64,000 nucleotides of DNA from Corynebacterium confusum (GTDB lineage Bacteria > Actinomycetota > Actinomycetes > Mycobacteriales > Mycobacteriaceae): positions 2,027,907-2,091,906 of the forward strand of contig NZ_CP047202.1 of the NCBI RefSeq assembly GCF_030408715.1. The letters are read 5' to 3'. A program made the position numbers and the translations under genes. The notes under the pieces were generated by a model. The model was not told where the DNA came from. It worked only from the letters and a program-made list of their open reading frames with translations, and did no database searches. This document shows, one piece after another, positions 51,197 to 60,500 of this stretch (positions are counted from its first letter, which is position 1; every line of letters starts with the position of its first letter).

Positions 51197-51390
51197 AGTC
51201 ACCCGTTTAGAAGACCTAGTGAGAAAACCTTAAGTCTCTCACTAGGCCATTTGCCCTGCCTTAGGGGGTCGTGCGGAATTTTTTTGACGCACCGGCTATT
51301 GTGTCTTACAGGAAGATACTCAAATGACAAGCCGATGGGGCCATCCGAAACCCTGGATCGTGCCCTACACACCTCAAGGGGGTCATGCAC

Positions 51391-51600
51391 ATGGGACGCG
51401 GACGCGCGAAGGCAAAGCAGACCAAAGTTGCACGCCAGTTGAAGTACAATTCTCCGGAGATGGACTTGGATTCGCTCCAGCGCGAGCTAGCCTCCAAGAA
51501 ACCGGGCGATGGATGGGGCCGAGAGGATGAAGAAGACGACCGCTACGAAGACCCATACGCCGACTACATCGACGACTGGGACGACGAAGCCAAAGGTTAA
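51391..51600 (+). CDS. DUF3073 family small protein
   Basis: A 69-residue hydrophilic protein: a basic N-terminus (MGRGRAKAKQTKVARQLKY) followed by an acidic C-terminus rich in Asp, Glu and Tyr. This pattern defines DUF3073, found near purM in actinobacteria. The function is unknown. ATG at 51391 is chosen since AAGGGGG lies at the right distance; the ATG six bases upstream is too close. A strong terminator follows. Confidence 0.88.
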   Translation: MGRGRAKAKQTKVARQLKYNSPEMDLDSLQRELASKKPGDGWGREDEEDDRYEDPYADYIDDWDDEAKG

Positions 51601-51615
51601 CCCCTAAAAACGCCA

Positions 51616-51656
51616 CAACGCCGCCGGCGACCAAGCCTTGGTCACCGGCGGCGTTG
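51616..51656. terminator. Bidirectional terminator between the DUF3073 gene and purM
   Basis: CAACGCCGCCGG and CCGGCGGCGTTG with an inner stem GACCAA / TTGGTC. Lies between convergent genes. Confidence 0.85.
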
Positions 51657-51672
51657 GTGTATCTAAGGGCCG

Positions 51673-52734
51673 CTAGAAGTTCGGGTGGTTGCCGGTCACG
51701 ACGACGCGGGGCTCGCCCTCGGCAGACTTGCGCACCTCGCCCAGCTCCCAGGCATCCAGGTGGCGGGCCGTGAGCATGGCCAACGCGCGGTCGCGGTCCT
51801 CGGCGGAGACGACCGCCACCATGCCGACACCCATGTTGAAGGTCTTTTCCATCTCGGACAGCTCGACCTTGCCCACCGAGGAGATGGTGCGGAAGATCTG
51901 GCCCGGGGTCCAGGTGGAGCGGGCCACGTGCGCGGTCAGCCCCTCCGGGATGACGCGCTCGAGGTTGCCGGCCAGGCCGCCGCCGGTGACGTGGCAGAAC
52001 GTTGCCACGTGGCACTCCGCGGCCAGCGCCAGGCAATCCTGGGCGTAGATGCGGGTCGGGATGAGCATCTCCTCGCCCAGCGTGCGGCCGAGCTCGTCCA
52101 TGTACCCGTCCAGCGGCAAGCCCGCCTGCTCCAGTAGCACGTGGCGGGCCAGAGAGTAGCCGTTGGAGTGCAGCCCGGACGCCCCCATCGCGATGAGCAC
52201 GTCGCCGTCGCGGACCTTGTCCGGCCCCAGCACGTTATCGGCCTCGACCACGCCCACGGCGGTGGCGGAGACATCGTAATCGTCGACCTCCATCACGCCC
52301 GGGTGCTCGGCGGTCTCGCCGCCCAGCAACGCGGCGCCGGCCTGCACGCAGCCCTCGGCGATGCCGGCCACGATCTCCGCGACCTTTTCGGGAACGACCT
52401 TGCCGACGGCGATGTAGTCCTGCAAAAACAGCGGCTCGGCGCCGCAGACCACCAGGTCATCGACACACATGGCCACCAGGTCGATGCCGATGGTGTCGTG
52501 CTTGTCCATTGCCTGGGCCACGGCCAGCTTCGTGCCCACGCCGTCCGAGCCCGCCGCTAGGATGGGCTCCTTGTAGTCGCCGAGCTTGAACAGGCCGGCG
52601 AACCCGCCCAGACCGCCCATGACCTCCGGGCGGGTAGCGCGCTTGGCGTGCGGGGCGAACAGCTCCACCGCGCGGTCGCCGGCGGCGATGTCCACGCCAG
52701 CGGCGGCGTAAGTGTTGTCAGTGGTATCGGTCAT
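51673..52734 (-). CDS. purM: Phosphoribosylformylglycinamidine cyclo-ligase
   Basis: Closes the imidazole ring to make aminoimidazole ribotide in purine synthesis. 353 residues. Segments typical of PurM: YAAAGVDIAAGD near the start, GSDGVGTKLAVAQ, AMCVDDLVVCGAEPLFLQDY, LLGGETAEHPG and THVTGGG-like FCHVTGGGLAGN. Downstream of purF by 28 bases and in the same direction. Confidence 0.96.
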   Translation of the reverse strand: MTDTTDNTYAAAGVDIAAGDRAVELFAPHAKRATRPEVMGGLGGFAGLFKLGDYKEPILAAGSDGVGTKLAVAQAMDKHDTIGIDLVAMCVDDLVVCGAEPLFLQDYIAVGKVVPEKVAEIVAGIAEGCVQAGAALLGGETAEHPGVMEVDDYDVSATAVGVVEADNVLGPDKVRDGDVLIAMGASGLHSNGYSLARHVLLEQAGLPLDGYMDELGRTLGEEMLIPTRIYAQDCLALAAECHVATFCHVTGGGLAGNLERVIPEGLTAHVARSTWTPGQIFRTISSVGKVELSEMEKTFNMGVGMVAVVSAEDRDRALAMLTARHLDAWELGEVRKSAEGEPRVVVTGNHPNF

Positions 52735-52762
52735 AGCGAAAGTTTCATTCCTTGGGGTCTTT

Positions 52763-54271
52763 TTAAGAGTTCTGGCTCATAAGCGTACGCACGGCCTCCG
52801 CGTTGGGGTTACCGGCCGGCAGGCCCAGCGGGTAGTGACCGTCAAAGCAGGCGGCGCACAGCTGGCTGCGTGGTTGCTCGGTCGCCGCGATCATCTCATC
52901 CACGCTGACAAAGCCCAGGCTGTCGGCGCCGATGGCCTCGCAAATGGTCTGGCAGATGACCTCCGGGTCATCGCTCGGCGCGACGTTGGCGATGAGCTCG
53001 CCCGGGGAGGCAAAATCGATGCCGTAGAAGCACGGCCACTTCACCGGCGGGGAGGCGATCCGCACGTGGACCTCGGCCGCGCCGGCCTCCCGCAGCATGC
53101 GGATGAGGGCGCGCTGGGTGTTGCCGCGGACGATGGAGTCATCCACCACCACCAGCTTCTTGCCGGCGATGACCTCCTTGAGCGGGTTCAGCTTGAGCCG
53201 GATACCCAGCTGGCGCAGGGTCTGTGTGGGCTGGATGAACGTGCGACCCACGTAGGCGTTTTTTACCAGGCCGTGGGCGAAGGTGATGCCGGATTCGCGG
53301 GCGTAGCCGACCGCGGCTGGGTTGCCGGACTCCGGCACCGGGATGACCAGGTCGGCGTCTTCGGCCGGAAACTGGTGGGCCAGGCGGCGGCCGATGTCCA
53401 CACGGGTCTCGTTGACCGAGCGCCCAGAGATCTGGGTATCGGGGCGGGCCAGGTAGACGTATTCGAAGACGCAGCCGTGGCGGGTGGGCTCGACGAATTT
53501 CTCGGCGCGGATCCCGGTCTCGTCGATGGCGACGAGCTCGCCCGGCTCGATTTCCCGGATGAACTGCGCGCCCACGATGTCGAGTGCACAGGTCTCGGAG
53601 GCGACCACGAAGCCCTGCGGCAAGCGGCCCAGGGCCAGCGGCCGCACGCCGTGGCCGTCGCGGGCGGCGTAGAGGGTGTGGCCGTCGGTGAAGGTCAGGC
53701 AGAAAGCGCCCTGAACGCGGGGCAGCAGCTGGCGGGCGGATTCGAAAACGGAGGTCTCGTCATTGACGCCGTCGCCCAGCAACATGGACAGGCACATCGA
53801 GTCGGAGACCGACTCCTCGTGCGGCTTAATCAGCCCGCGGTCCACGGCCTCCTGGCGCAGCTCCAGGTAGTTGACCAGGTTGCCGTTGTGGCCGAGCGCG
53901 ATATCCACCCCGTTGGAGGACGCGCCGAACATCGGCTGCACGTTGGACCATTCCTTGCCACCGGCGGTGGAATAGCGGGTGTGCCCGACGGCCACGTTGC
54001 CCTGCAAGGAGCTCAGGATGGACTCGTCGAAGATATTGGCCACGAGCCCCATGTCTTTGAAAACCACCAGGCGGTCATCATCCCCGACCGCCATGCCGGC
54101 GGCCTCCTGGCCGCGGTGCTGGAGGGCGAAAAGCCCGAAATAGGTAAGCTTGGAAACCTCTTCTCCCGGGGCCCAGACGCCGAAGACGCCGCATTCTTCC
54201 CGCGGAGAGGTCTCGCCGTGATCGTCGAGATTAGTGAGGCCAGTTGTCTGAAGTGAGTTGACGGCTTCCAC
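52763..54271 (-). CDS. purF: Amidophosphoribosyltransferase
   Basis: First committed step of purine synthesis: PRPP plus glutamine to phosphoribosylamine. 502 residues. The N-terminal nucleophile cysteine follows a ~27-residue propeptide (EECGVFGVW), the glutaminase domain includes ALQHRGQEAAGM and GHTRYSTAG, and the PRPP loop is VVVDDSIVRGNTQ. GTG start with TAAGAT seven bases upstream, indicating a leaderless mRNA. purM follows. Confidence 0.97.
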   Translation of the reverse strand: MEAVNSLQTTGLTNLDDHGETSPREECGVFGVWAPGEEVSKLTYFGLFALQHRGQEAAGMAVGDDDRLVVFKDMGLVANIFDESILSSLQGNVAVGHTRYSTAGGKEWSNVQPMFGASSNGVDIALGHNGNLVNYLELRQEAVDRGLIKPHEESVSDSMCLSMLLGDGVNDETSVFESARQLLPRVQGAFCLTFTDGHTLYAARDGHGVRPLALGRLPQGFVVASETCALDIVGAQFIREIEPGELVAIDETGIRAEKFVEPTRHGCVFEYVYLARPDTQISGRSVNETRVDIGRRLAHQFPAEDADLVIPVPESGNPAAVGYARESGITFAHGLVKNAYVGRTFIQPTQTLRQLGIRLKLNPLKEVIAGKKLVVVDDSIVRGNTQRALIRMLREAGAAEVHVRIASPPVKWPCFYGIDFASPGELIANVAPSDDPEVICQTICEAIGADSLGFVSVDEMIAATEQPRSQLCAACFDGHYPLGLPAGNPNAEAVRTLMSQNS

Positions 54272-54340
54272 GCCGGTTATCTTAGTCGTTTAGCCAGTCC
54301 GGCACTAATACCCGGCCGCCCTCGTGCCCGCTTGCGTGGC

Positions 54341-54736
54341 TCAGCGGCCCAGCGGGATGACGGGCAGCCACTCCGCGATCTCCGCGGCGCGGGAGCCGGA
54401 AGCATCAACCTGCCCTGCGTCGACGGCGGCTTGCCAGCTGGTATGCCCGGTGGCCAAACGCAGCCACGTGCGCGGATCCGTCTCCACGACATTGGGTGGG
54501 GTGCCGCGGGTGTGGCGCGGGCCCTCAATACACTGGACGGCCACGAACGGGGGTACCCGCAGCTCCACCGAGTGCCCCGGCGCGTCCTGCTCCACCAACC
54601 GGGCCGTGTTGCGTACCGCCTGCGCCAGCGTGGCCCGGGCCGGCCGCTCCGCGGTCTCCGGGTTGTCTTCCCGGATCCACTCTGCCAAAGCCTCGACGGC
54701 CGCGCGCGCCGCGGCGGGATCTGCCTTCTTTGCCAT
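54341..54736 (-). CDS. Sterol carrier-like family protein
   Basis: 131 residues, with [20 protein letters not shown] at the start and [21 protein letters not shown] followed by [11 protein letters not shown]. This resembles the small actinobacterial proteins annotated as sterol carrier family (MDMPI/SCP2-like), usually next to purF. The function is not known. TAGACT lies seven bases before the ATG, so it is probably leaderless. Divergent from the thioesterase gene. Confidence 0.75.
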   Translation of the reverse strand: MAKKADPAAARAAVEALAEWIREDNPETAERPARATLAQAVRNTARLVEQDAPGHSVELRVPPFVAVQCIEGPRHTRGTPPNVVETDPRTWLRLATGHTSWQAAVDAGQVDASGSRAAEIAEWLPVIPLGR

Positions 54737-54846
54737 GCCGCCCAGTCTAGTCGCCGCCAAGCCGGCGCTGCCCGCGCACAGCCTTCTGCCTGTCCGCGAC
54801 GCCACGTGCCCTAGTCCTTCCTCCCGCCCTGGTAGCTTTATAAATT

Positions 54847-55857
54847 ATGACCACTACCCCGCAGACGCAGGATGCTCTCAAGTCCCCGCAAATCACCCTT
54901 CGTTTCATGGCTTCGCCCACTGATGTCCTGATGGCTGGCGCCCAGGGCATCAGCGGCGGCCGCGTTCTGGAGTGGATCGACAAGGCCGCCTACGCGTGCG
55001 CGGTCCAATGGTCCGGCCAGTACTGCGTGACCGCTTACGTGGGCCACATCCACTTCACCCGCCCCATCCCCTCGGGCCACATCGTGGAGGTCCGCTCCCG
55101 CATCGCGATGACCGGCCGGTCGTCCATGCACATCGTCAACGAGGTGCTCTCCGCGGACCCGCGGGACGGCATCTTCACCCGCGCCTGCGACTGCCTGGTC
55201 ATCTTCGTGGCCAAGGACGCCGAAACCAACAAGTCGACCCCGGTGCCGACGTTCACCCCGGAAGACGACGAGCAGCGCCGCGTCGCCGAGGCCGCCCAGT
55301 CCCGTATTGAGCTGCGCAAGGCCATCGAAGAAGAGATGGAACAGCAGACCTACGACGGCCCGTCCTACGCCCCGCGGCTCATCAACCGGTTCCTGGCGAA
55401 GCCGACGGACGTCAACTGGGGCGGCAAGGTCCACGGCGGCACCGCCATGGAGTGGATCGACGAGGCTGGCACCGCCTGCACCATGGAGTGGTCCGGTGAG
55501 CACACCGTGGCCGTCTACGCCGGCGGCATCCGCTTCTACCGCCCGATTGCCATCGGCGACCTCATCGAGGTCGACGCCCGCATGATGCGCACCGACAACC
55601 GTTCGATGCAGATGTCCGTCCACGTGCGCGCCGGCAACCCGCGCGGCGGCCGCAACAACCTGGAGACCGCCATCCACGCGACCGTGTCCTACATGGCCAT
55701 CGACCGCGACTTCCAGCCGCAGGCCGCCCGCCAGTTCACCCCGGTCACCGAGGAGGACAAGCGCCTGGCCGAGCACGCCAACATCCTGCGGGACCTACGC
55801 GGCAAGTACTCCCCCAAGCCGCTCATCGTCGCGACCAACAACCAGCACATCGATTAG
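54847..55857 (+). CDS. Acyl-CoA thioesterase with two hotdog domains
   Basis: 336 residues with a duplicated hotdog domain: ISGGRVLEWIDKAAYACAVQ in the first, HGGTAMEWIDEAGTACTMEW in the second; each contains the central helix with the G-G/x-x-x-W-I-D pattern, at about residues 35-55 and 197-217. Such proteins hydrolyse acyl-CoA to free acid and CoA in the cytoplasm. The start has no ribosome-binding site and follows the A/T-rich TAGCTTTATAAATT. It is the last gene with the high-GC composition before the low-GC segment. Confidence 0.9.
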   Translation: MTTTPQTQDALKSPQITLRFMASPTDVLMAGAQGISGGRVLEWIDKAAYACAVQWSGQYCVTAYVGHIHFTRPIPSGHIVEVRSRIAMTGRSSMHIVNEVLSADPRDGIFTRACDCLVIFVAKDAETNKSTPVPTFTPEDDEQRRVAEAAQSRIELRKAIEEEMEQQTYDGPSYAPRLINRFLAKPTDVNWGGKVHGGTAMEWIDEAGTACTMEWSGEHTVAVYAGGIRFYRPIAIGDLIEVDARMMRTDNRSMQMSVHVRAGNPRGGRNNLETAIHATVSYMAIDRDFQPQAARQFTPVTEEDKRLAEHANILRDLRGKYSPKPLIVATNNQHID

Positions 55858-55879
55858 TCACCTGCCACCGTCTCCCCTC

Positions 55880-56002
55880 CCCTCGTTTCGGTGTTAGTAA
55901 GTCCATAGTGGGCAGCGAAGGCCCCACCTTTCTGCTTTAGATGGACTTATACGCGGACGACGTTTCCTGCCGTCTGCGCTTATATCCACACAGAAACGAG
56001 GG
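55880..56002. mobile_element. 123-base inverted-repeat element, possible MITE or IS remnant
   Basis: The ends are CCCTCGTTTCGGTGT (55880-55894) and the inverse of CCCTCGTTTCTGTGT (55988-56002), 14 of 15 bases alike. Inside, TAAGTCCAT (55898-55906) pairs with ATGGACTTA (55941-55949). It has no coding capacity. It lies precisely between a normal-GC gene and the asparaginase fragment, whose start is three bases past its right end. A relationship with a known insertion sequence was not recognised. Confidence 0.5.
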
Positions 56003-56005
56003 AAT

Positions 56006-56731
56006 ATGCACACCCCAACCTTGCGCCGCGATGATGTGGATGGTGTTGTGGTAACCCACGGCACCGATTCCATGGAAGAAACCGCCATTGCTGTCGATAC
56101 CTTCCAAGACAGTGAAAAGCCGGTGGCTTTAACCGGTGCAATGCTCCCCTTTGACGATCCGGATCCAGATGGCCCGGATAACTTGGCGCTCGCGGTCAAG
56201 ACCGTCACCGATCCCGCCAATAGGGGCCGCGGTACGTTTATTGCCTTTGCAGATCACGTCATCCCCGCCCGCGGCGCTTTCAAGTCCGATACGTCCAAGG
56301 CCGATGGCTTTGCCAATAACAATGGCAAGAAGCAGCCTAAGCGCCCGAAGGCCTTAAAGCATCAACCGCTGGGCAATACCCGCGTCGATATCATCGCCGC
56401 CTACCCCGGCGCGCCGGCCGATCTTATCCAGCGCTCCTTGGACAGCGGCGCCGAAGGCATCGTGATTGAGGGAATGGGCGCCGGCAATATCGGCGACGAG
56501 TTAGCCCAAGCCGCCAAGGCTGCGGCCAAGAAGGTTCCAGTCGTGCTCACCACCCGCGTGGATCACGGCCCAGTGGAGGGCATCTACGGCGGTGCCGGTG
56601 GCGGTGCCACGCTTGCCGACGCCGGCGTTATCTCCTCTGGCACCCTGCGCGCTCCCCAAGCCCGTATGCTGCTAGCCGCTGCGATCAGCACTGACACAGA
56701 TCCCGCGGAGCTCTTCCCCGACGCCGACTAA
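56006..56731 (+). pseudogene. L-asparaginase, N-terminally truncated
   Basis: 241 residues, where intact asparaginases have ~320. The second active-site motif is present (VVVTHGTDSMEETA, residues ~14-27), as are GAMLPFDDPDPDG and the C-terminal half (IEGMGAGNIGDE). The N-terminal ~75-80 residues, including the TGGTI motif with the nucleophile threonine, are missing. The open frame starts at an ATG just inside the right edge of an inverted-repeat element, with GAGGGA in front, so a fragment may be made, but it should be inactive. GC is near 50% and codon use is unlike the preceding genes, as expected of acquired DNA. Its stop overlaps that of trhA. Confidence 0.85.
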
Positions 56732-57450
56732 GCAGCACCTTGAACTACGACCATCCACACCGCAACCAGGTGCACCACCGCCGCTGCGATGGTCGCGGTG
56801 TGGAAGTGCTCGTGGTAGCCGTAGTAGCGTGCGTTGCGCCCTGGCCACTTAAAGCCATAGACCAGCGCGCCGAGCGAGTAGACCACGCCGCCGGCAAAGA
56901 GCAGCCAGACCACAGCGGCCCCCGCCTGCGTCCACAGCGTGGGCAGAAGCGGCAGCACTAGCCACCCCAGTGCTAGGTAGACCACCACGTCTAACCAGCG
57001 CGGATGGCTAATCCACACCAGGTTCAAAATCACGCCGAGAATCGCTCCTACCCACGCAACACCTAGCATCCATGCCGCCTGTACCGGCGATAACACGATG
57101 AGGCACAGCGGCGTATACGTCGCCGCAATAAACACCGAGATGGTCGCGTGGTCCGCCCGCCGCCACCACTGCACGGCCCGCGTACTCGCCCACGGGTAGC
57201 GGTGATACAGCGCCGAGACGCCAAAGAGACCCACCAGCCCCACTCCGTAAACAGTCACACCAAGCCCCTGCCACCAGTGCAGCGTCATCCATGCATAGGT
57301 AATGAGCACGGTGGAGGCAATCACCGACAGCAATGCTGCAATCGCATGTCCCCAGCCACGGCTTAGCGGCCTGGGCCCGCGGTCGGCCATCCAGTACGTG
57401 CGCTGGACAAGGCCCGGCCCCGGCGCACTATCCGCATGAATCTGTGCCAC
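56728..57450 (-). CDS. trhA: Hemolysin III / PAQR family membrane protein TrhA
   Basis: A 240-residue protein with seven predicted helices. Family motifs are GVSALYHRYPW (the Ser and His of the Zn site), RRADHATISVFIAATYTP (Asp and His in the second helix pair) and YYGYHEHFHTATIAAAVVH (two His near the C-terminus). TrhA proteins affect membrane energy and fluidity homeostasis; the old hemolysin name is not functionally supported. GTG at 57450 is chosen because AGAAGGGA lies at the right distance. An 18-base palindrome lies 44 bases upstream. GC is about 55%, lower than in the main genome part. Confidence 0.88.
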   Translation of the reverse strand: MAQIHADSAPGPGLVQRTYWMADRGPRPLSRGWGHAIAALLSVIASTVLITYAWMTLHWWQGLGVTVYGVGLVGLFGVSALYHRYPWASTRAVQWWRRADHATISVFIAATYTPLCLIVLSPVQAAWMLGVAWVGAILGVILNLVWISHPRWLDVVVYLALGWLVLPLLPTLWTQAGAAVVWLLFAGGVVYSLGALVYGFKWPGRNARYYGYHEHFHTATIAAAVVHLVAVWMVVVQGAA

Positions 57451-57493
57451 GAGGTACTTCCCTTCTGCTAGCCGCAACCAACCCCAACAAGAA

Positions 57494-57511
57494 ACTTACG
57501 ATACCGTAAGT
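57494..57511 (-). promoter_or_regulatory. Palindromic operator candidate upstream of trhA
   Basis: ACTTACG-ATAC-CGTAAGT, perfect 7-base arms around four bases, 44-61 bases upstream of the trhA start. Shape and length fit a TetR-type operator. No TetR gene is next to it. Confidence 0.5.
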
Positions 57512-57580
57512 CTACGGGCATGGTCGGAGTGCTTCAAGGAAAATCACCTCAAAATGCTGCTACCTTTCCGCAGCCGAGCC

Positions 57581-60500
57581 TTACTCTACCAGCCCATCAA
57601 CAATGCGTACCGTTTCCATCGCCACGCGCGTGACCTTGCCAATTAGGTCCACGATGTAGCGCGGATTGCCCACCTCATCGGCCCAATCATTCGGGTCATT
57701 GACAATGCCGGAGGCCTTATCTTTCTTGACCTGGTAGCGGTCAATCAACCACGCCACCGCAGAGCGCGAACCCAGCAGGTACTCATCCGCCTCCGCCGGG
57801 ATGCCAGCAATCGTCACGCGCTTGTTGTAAATCAGCTTGGTCACGTCATTGACGTTTTTGCCGGTCTCCGGGTCCTTGCGCTTGACCCACTTCATCTTGA
57901 GTACACGCCACGTCTCACGGTCAGACTCATCACCCTTAACCTGAATATCCAGCGGCCAGGGCTCCACGGACTCATAGTTCACGTGCAGGTCCATTAATTC
58001 TTTACCAGCCGCAGCAAACTTATCGAACTCCGCACGCGAGGAAGGCGTTTCAATATGCGGCAGCATCTTCTTCAAATCCGCCGCATACTTAGTGCGATAG
58101 CCAGGATCATGCAGCTTGCCGTAGACAAAGTGGAAGATGTCATCACCCGTGACATCAGCGCCCAACGACTCCCGATACAAAGCCTTAATCTCATCAGTGA
58201 TGTTGTCTACGCGCACATACCCATCAACAACCTCACCTACTTTGCCATAGATGCTAGCCTCGCCTTGCTTGGCGACGCTCCCCTCACCAAATAGCCCACC
58301 ATCCTCGGCCTCGACGGTAGCCCAGGTGAATCGGGGGAAGTATTGAGAAGTGGCAATGACATGAAGGTCAGGCAACAAGTCTGTCGCTAGCACGGCATGT
58401 TCAGCAGATTCTCCGGCGCCAACAGTTACAAAGCCGATATTGCGATGCTTCGGTGTCGGGAACATCGACGGCAGTTGATAGCGTCGATGATTCAGTTGAC
58501 TGTCAAAATAAACGATTTTCCGACAAAATGGCCGGTATAGGCCAAATGTAATGAAACCAAGGCAGTCTAAAGGTAATCGCCTATCCAACTGGCTCTCCAG
58601 ACTTGATGACCATTTGCTACAGCTAGGATCAACAAACCGTGGATTCCTCTGAAGGAAATCCTTTGCTTTCTGCCCTTGCTGAATTGTTGCCAAAGCCTGA
58701 GAGTAAGTATCTTTCAACGTAGCAATTTGCATCTCGAGCTCTGACTTCGAAGTAGCATAAACCCACGCATCGCGATTCGTCTGGAGCCCAGCAGAAAACG
58801 TGGCGAAGAAAGTCGTCGAATCGCCCTTCTTCTCCCCTAGCACTGGCCAAGTGCCAAAGTCATCCGAACGCTGGTTCAGCCAGTCACCTTCTTTGTTCGG
58901 TTCGATAGTCTGCCAGTCAATGGTTTCAATTGAGGAAGCGTCAACGATCCCAAGCTTCTCCTCAGCGGTGAGATAGTCGCCGATGTCACGATAGTGCAGC
59001 TTAAAGTCCGACTTTGCTGGGTCTTTGACACCGACCATGACTGCAATCGTCGTGCGGCCACCATCCCGAAAAATGTTGCCAGCTTCTTTGCGGCGCTGCT
59101 CGCCTGCAGTTCGAGCATTTCCACGCAAGTTAAAAATGTAAAGGTCAGTGAAATCCTCGGCCATCGATAAGCGCACGCCGTCGCCAGTGTTGCCGTCTAT
59201 CCATCCGCCATTGGACACGAAGGCTACTACGCCTTGGTCGCCGATACGGTCGGTGGCCCACCTAAAAGCGCGCAGGTACGAGTCGTACAAGGAGTTCTTA
59301 TTGGTGGCTATGGATTTCTCCGCATAGGTTTCCGCAATGCGCTTATCCAGGCTCGGATATTTTTGGTTGGCGTTCAGGTCATTGGCGGACTTTTGGCCGG
59401 CGGAATATGGCGGATTGCCAATAACTACGTTGATGGGTGCATTCTTTTGGCGCTCGATGGTGGCGTTGTTTTCGCGGAAGATGTTGAGGTCCGGAATGTC
59501 GCCGTCTTCGTGGATTTGGAAGGTATCGGCCAGAGCGATGTTGGTAAAAGGTACGTAGTCCGGAATTGGTTCCCCGTTGCGCTGCGCGGCTTCCTCGCGC
59601 AGGGCGTTGTAGGTGGTCTCAATGTTGACGGCGGATACGTAGTAGGCCAGCAGCATGATTTCCGTGGCAAAAAGCTCGTTAGCATACTTACGGGCGAGGT
59701 CCTCCGGCTTGATGAGGCCCGATTGCAGCAAGCGGACCATGAACGTCGAAGTACCCGCGAAGGGATCGAGGATACTTACGCCTTCTTCGCTTAGTCCTTT
59801 GCCAAAGTGCTTCTGGGAGACCTCGTCAGCGGCGCGCAGGATGAAGTCCACGATTTCCACTGGGGTGTAGACGATGCCGAGCGCCTCAGCTTGTTTCTTG
59901 AAGGCCTTGCGGAAGAAGCGCTCGTACAGTTCCTTAATCACCTGCTGCTTGCCTGAAGCGGAGGTCACCTCAGAAGCACGCACGCGCACGGACTCGTAAA
60001 ACTTCTCCAGAGACTCCGTTTCCGTATCAAGGTTCGCCTTGGACAAAGCCTTGACCATCTTCTCCATCACCTGTGCCACGGGGTTATGGGTGATGAAGTC
60101 ATGGTTTTCAAACAGAGCATTGAAGACCGGCGCTGTAATCAGATGCTGCGAGAGCATCGAGATGGCATCGTCATCGGTGATGCCATCGTTCAGGTTGTTA
60201 CGCAGGCCTTCGACAAAGTCATCAAATTCCTGGCGCAGTGTGCCATCCGCACCTTCCAGCAGGGATTTAATGCGGGTGATCTGATTCTCCGCAATGGTGG
60301 CGACGTCGTCGGCCCAATCTTCCCAGTAAGTGCGGGTGCCGACTTTATCCACCAACTTGGTATAGATAGCCTCTTGCCATTGCTCTAACGAGAACAATGC
60401 AATCTGCTGCGTCATGGCCGTAGCATCGTCAAATGCTTCAGGGGACTTGGTGTTATCTGCCCCATCAAGCTTTTCTTTGTCACTTTTCTCTTTGTCACCA

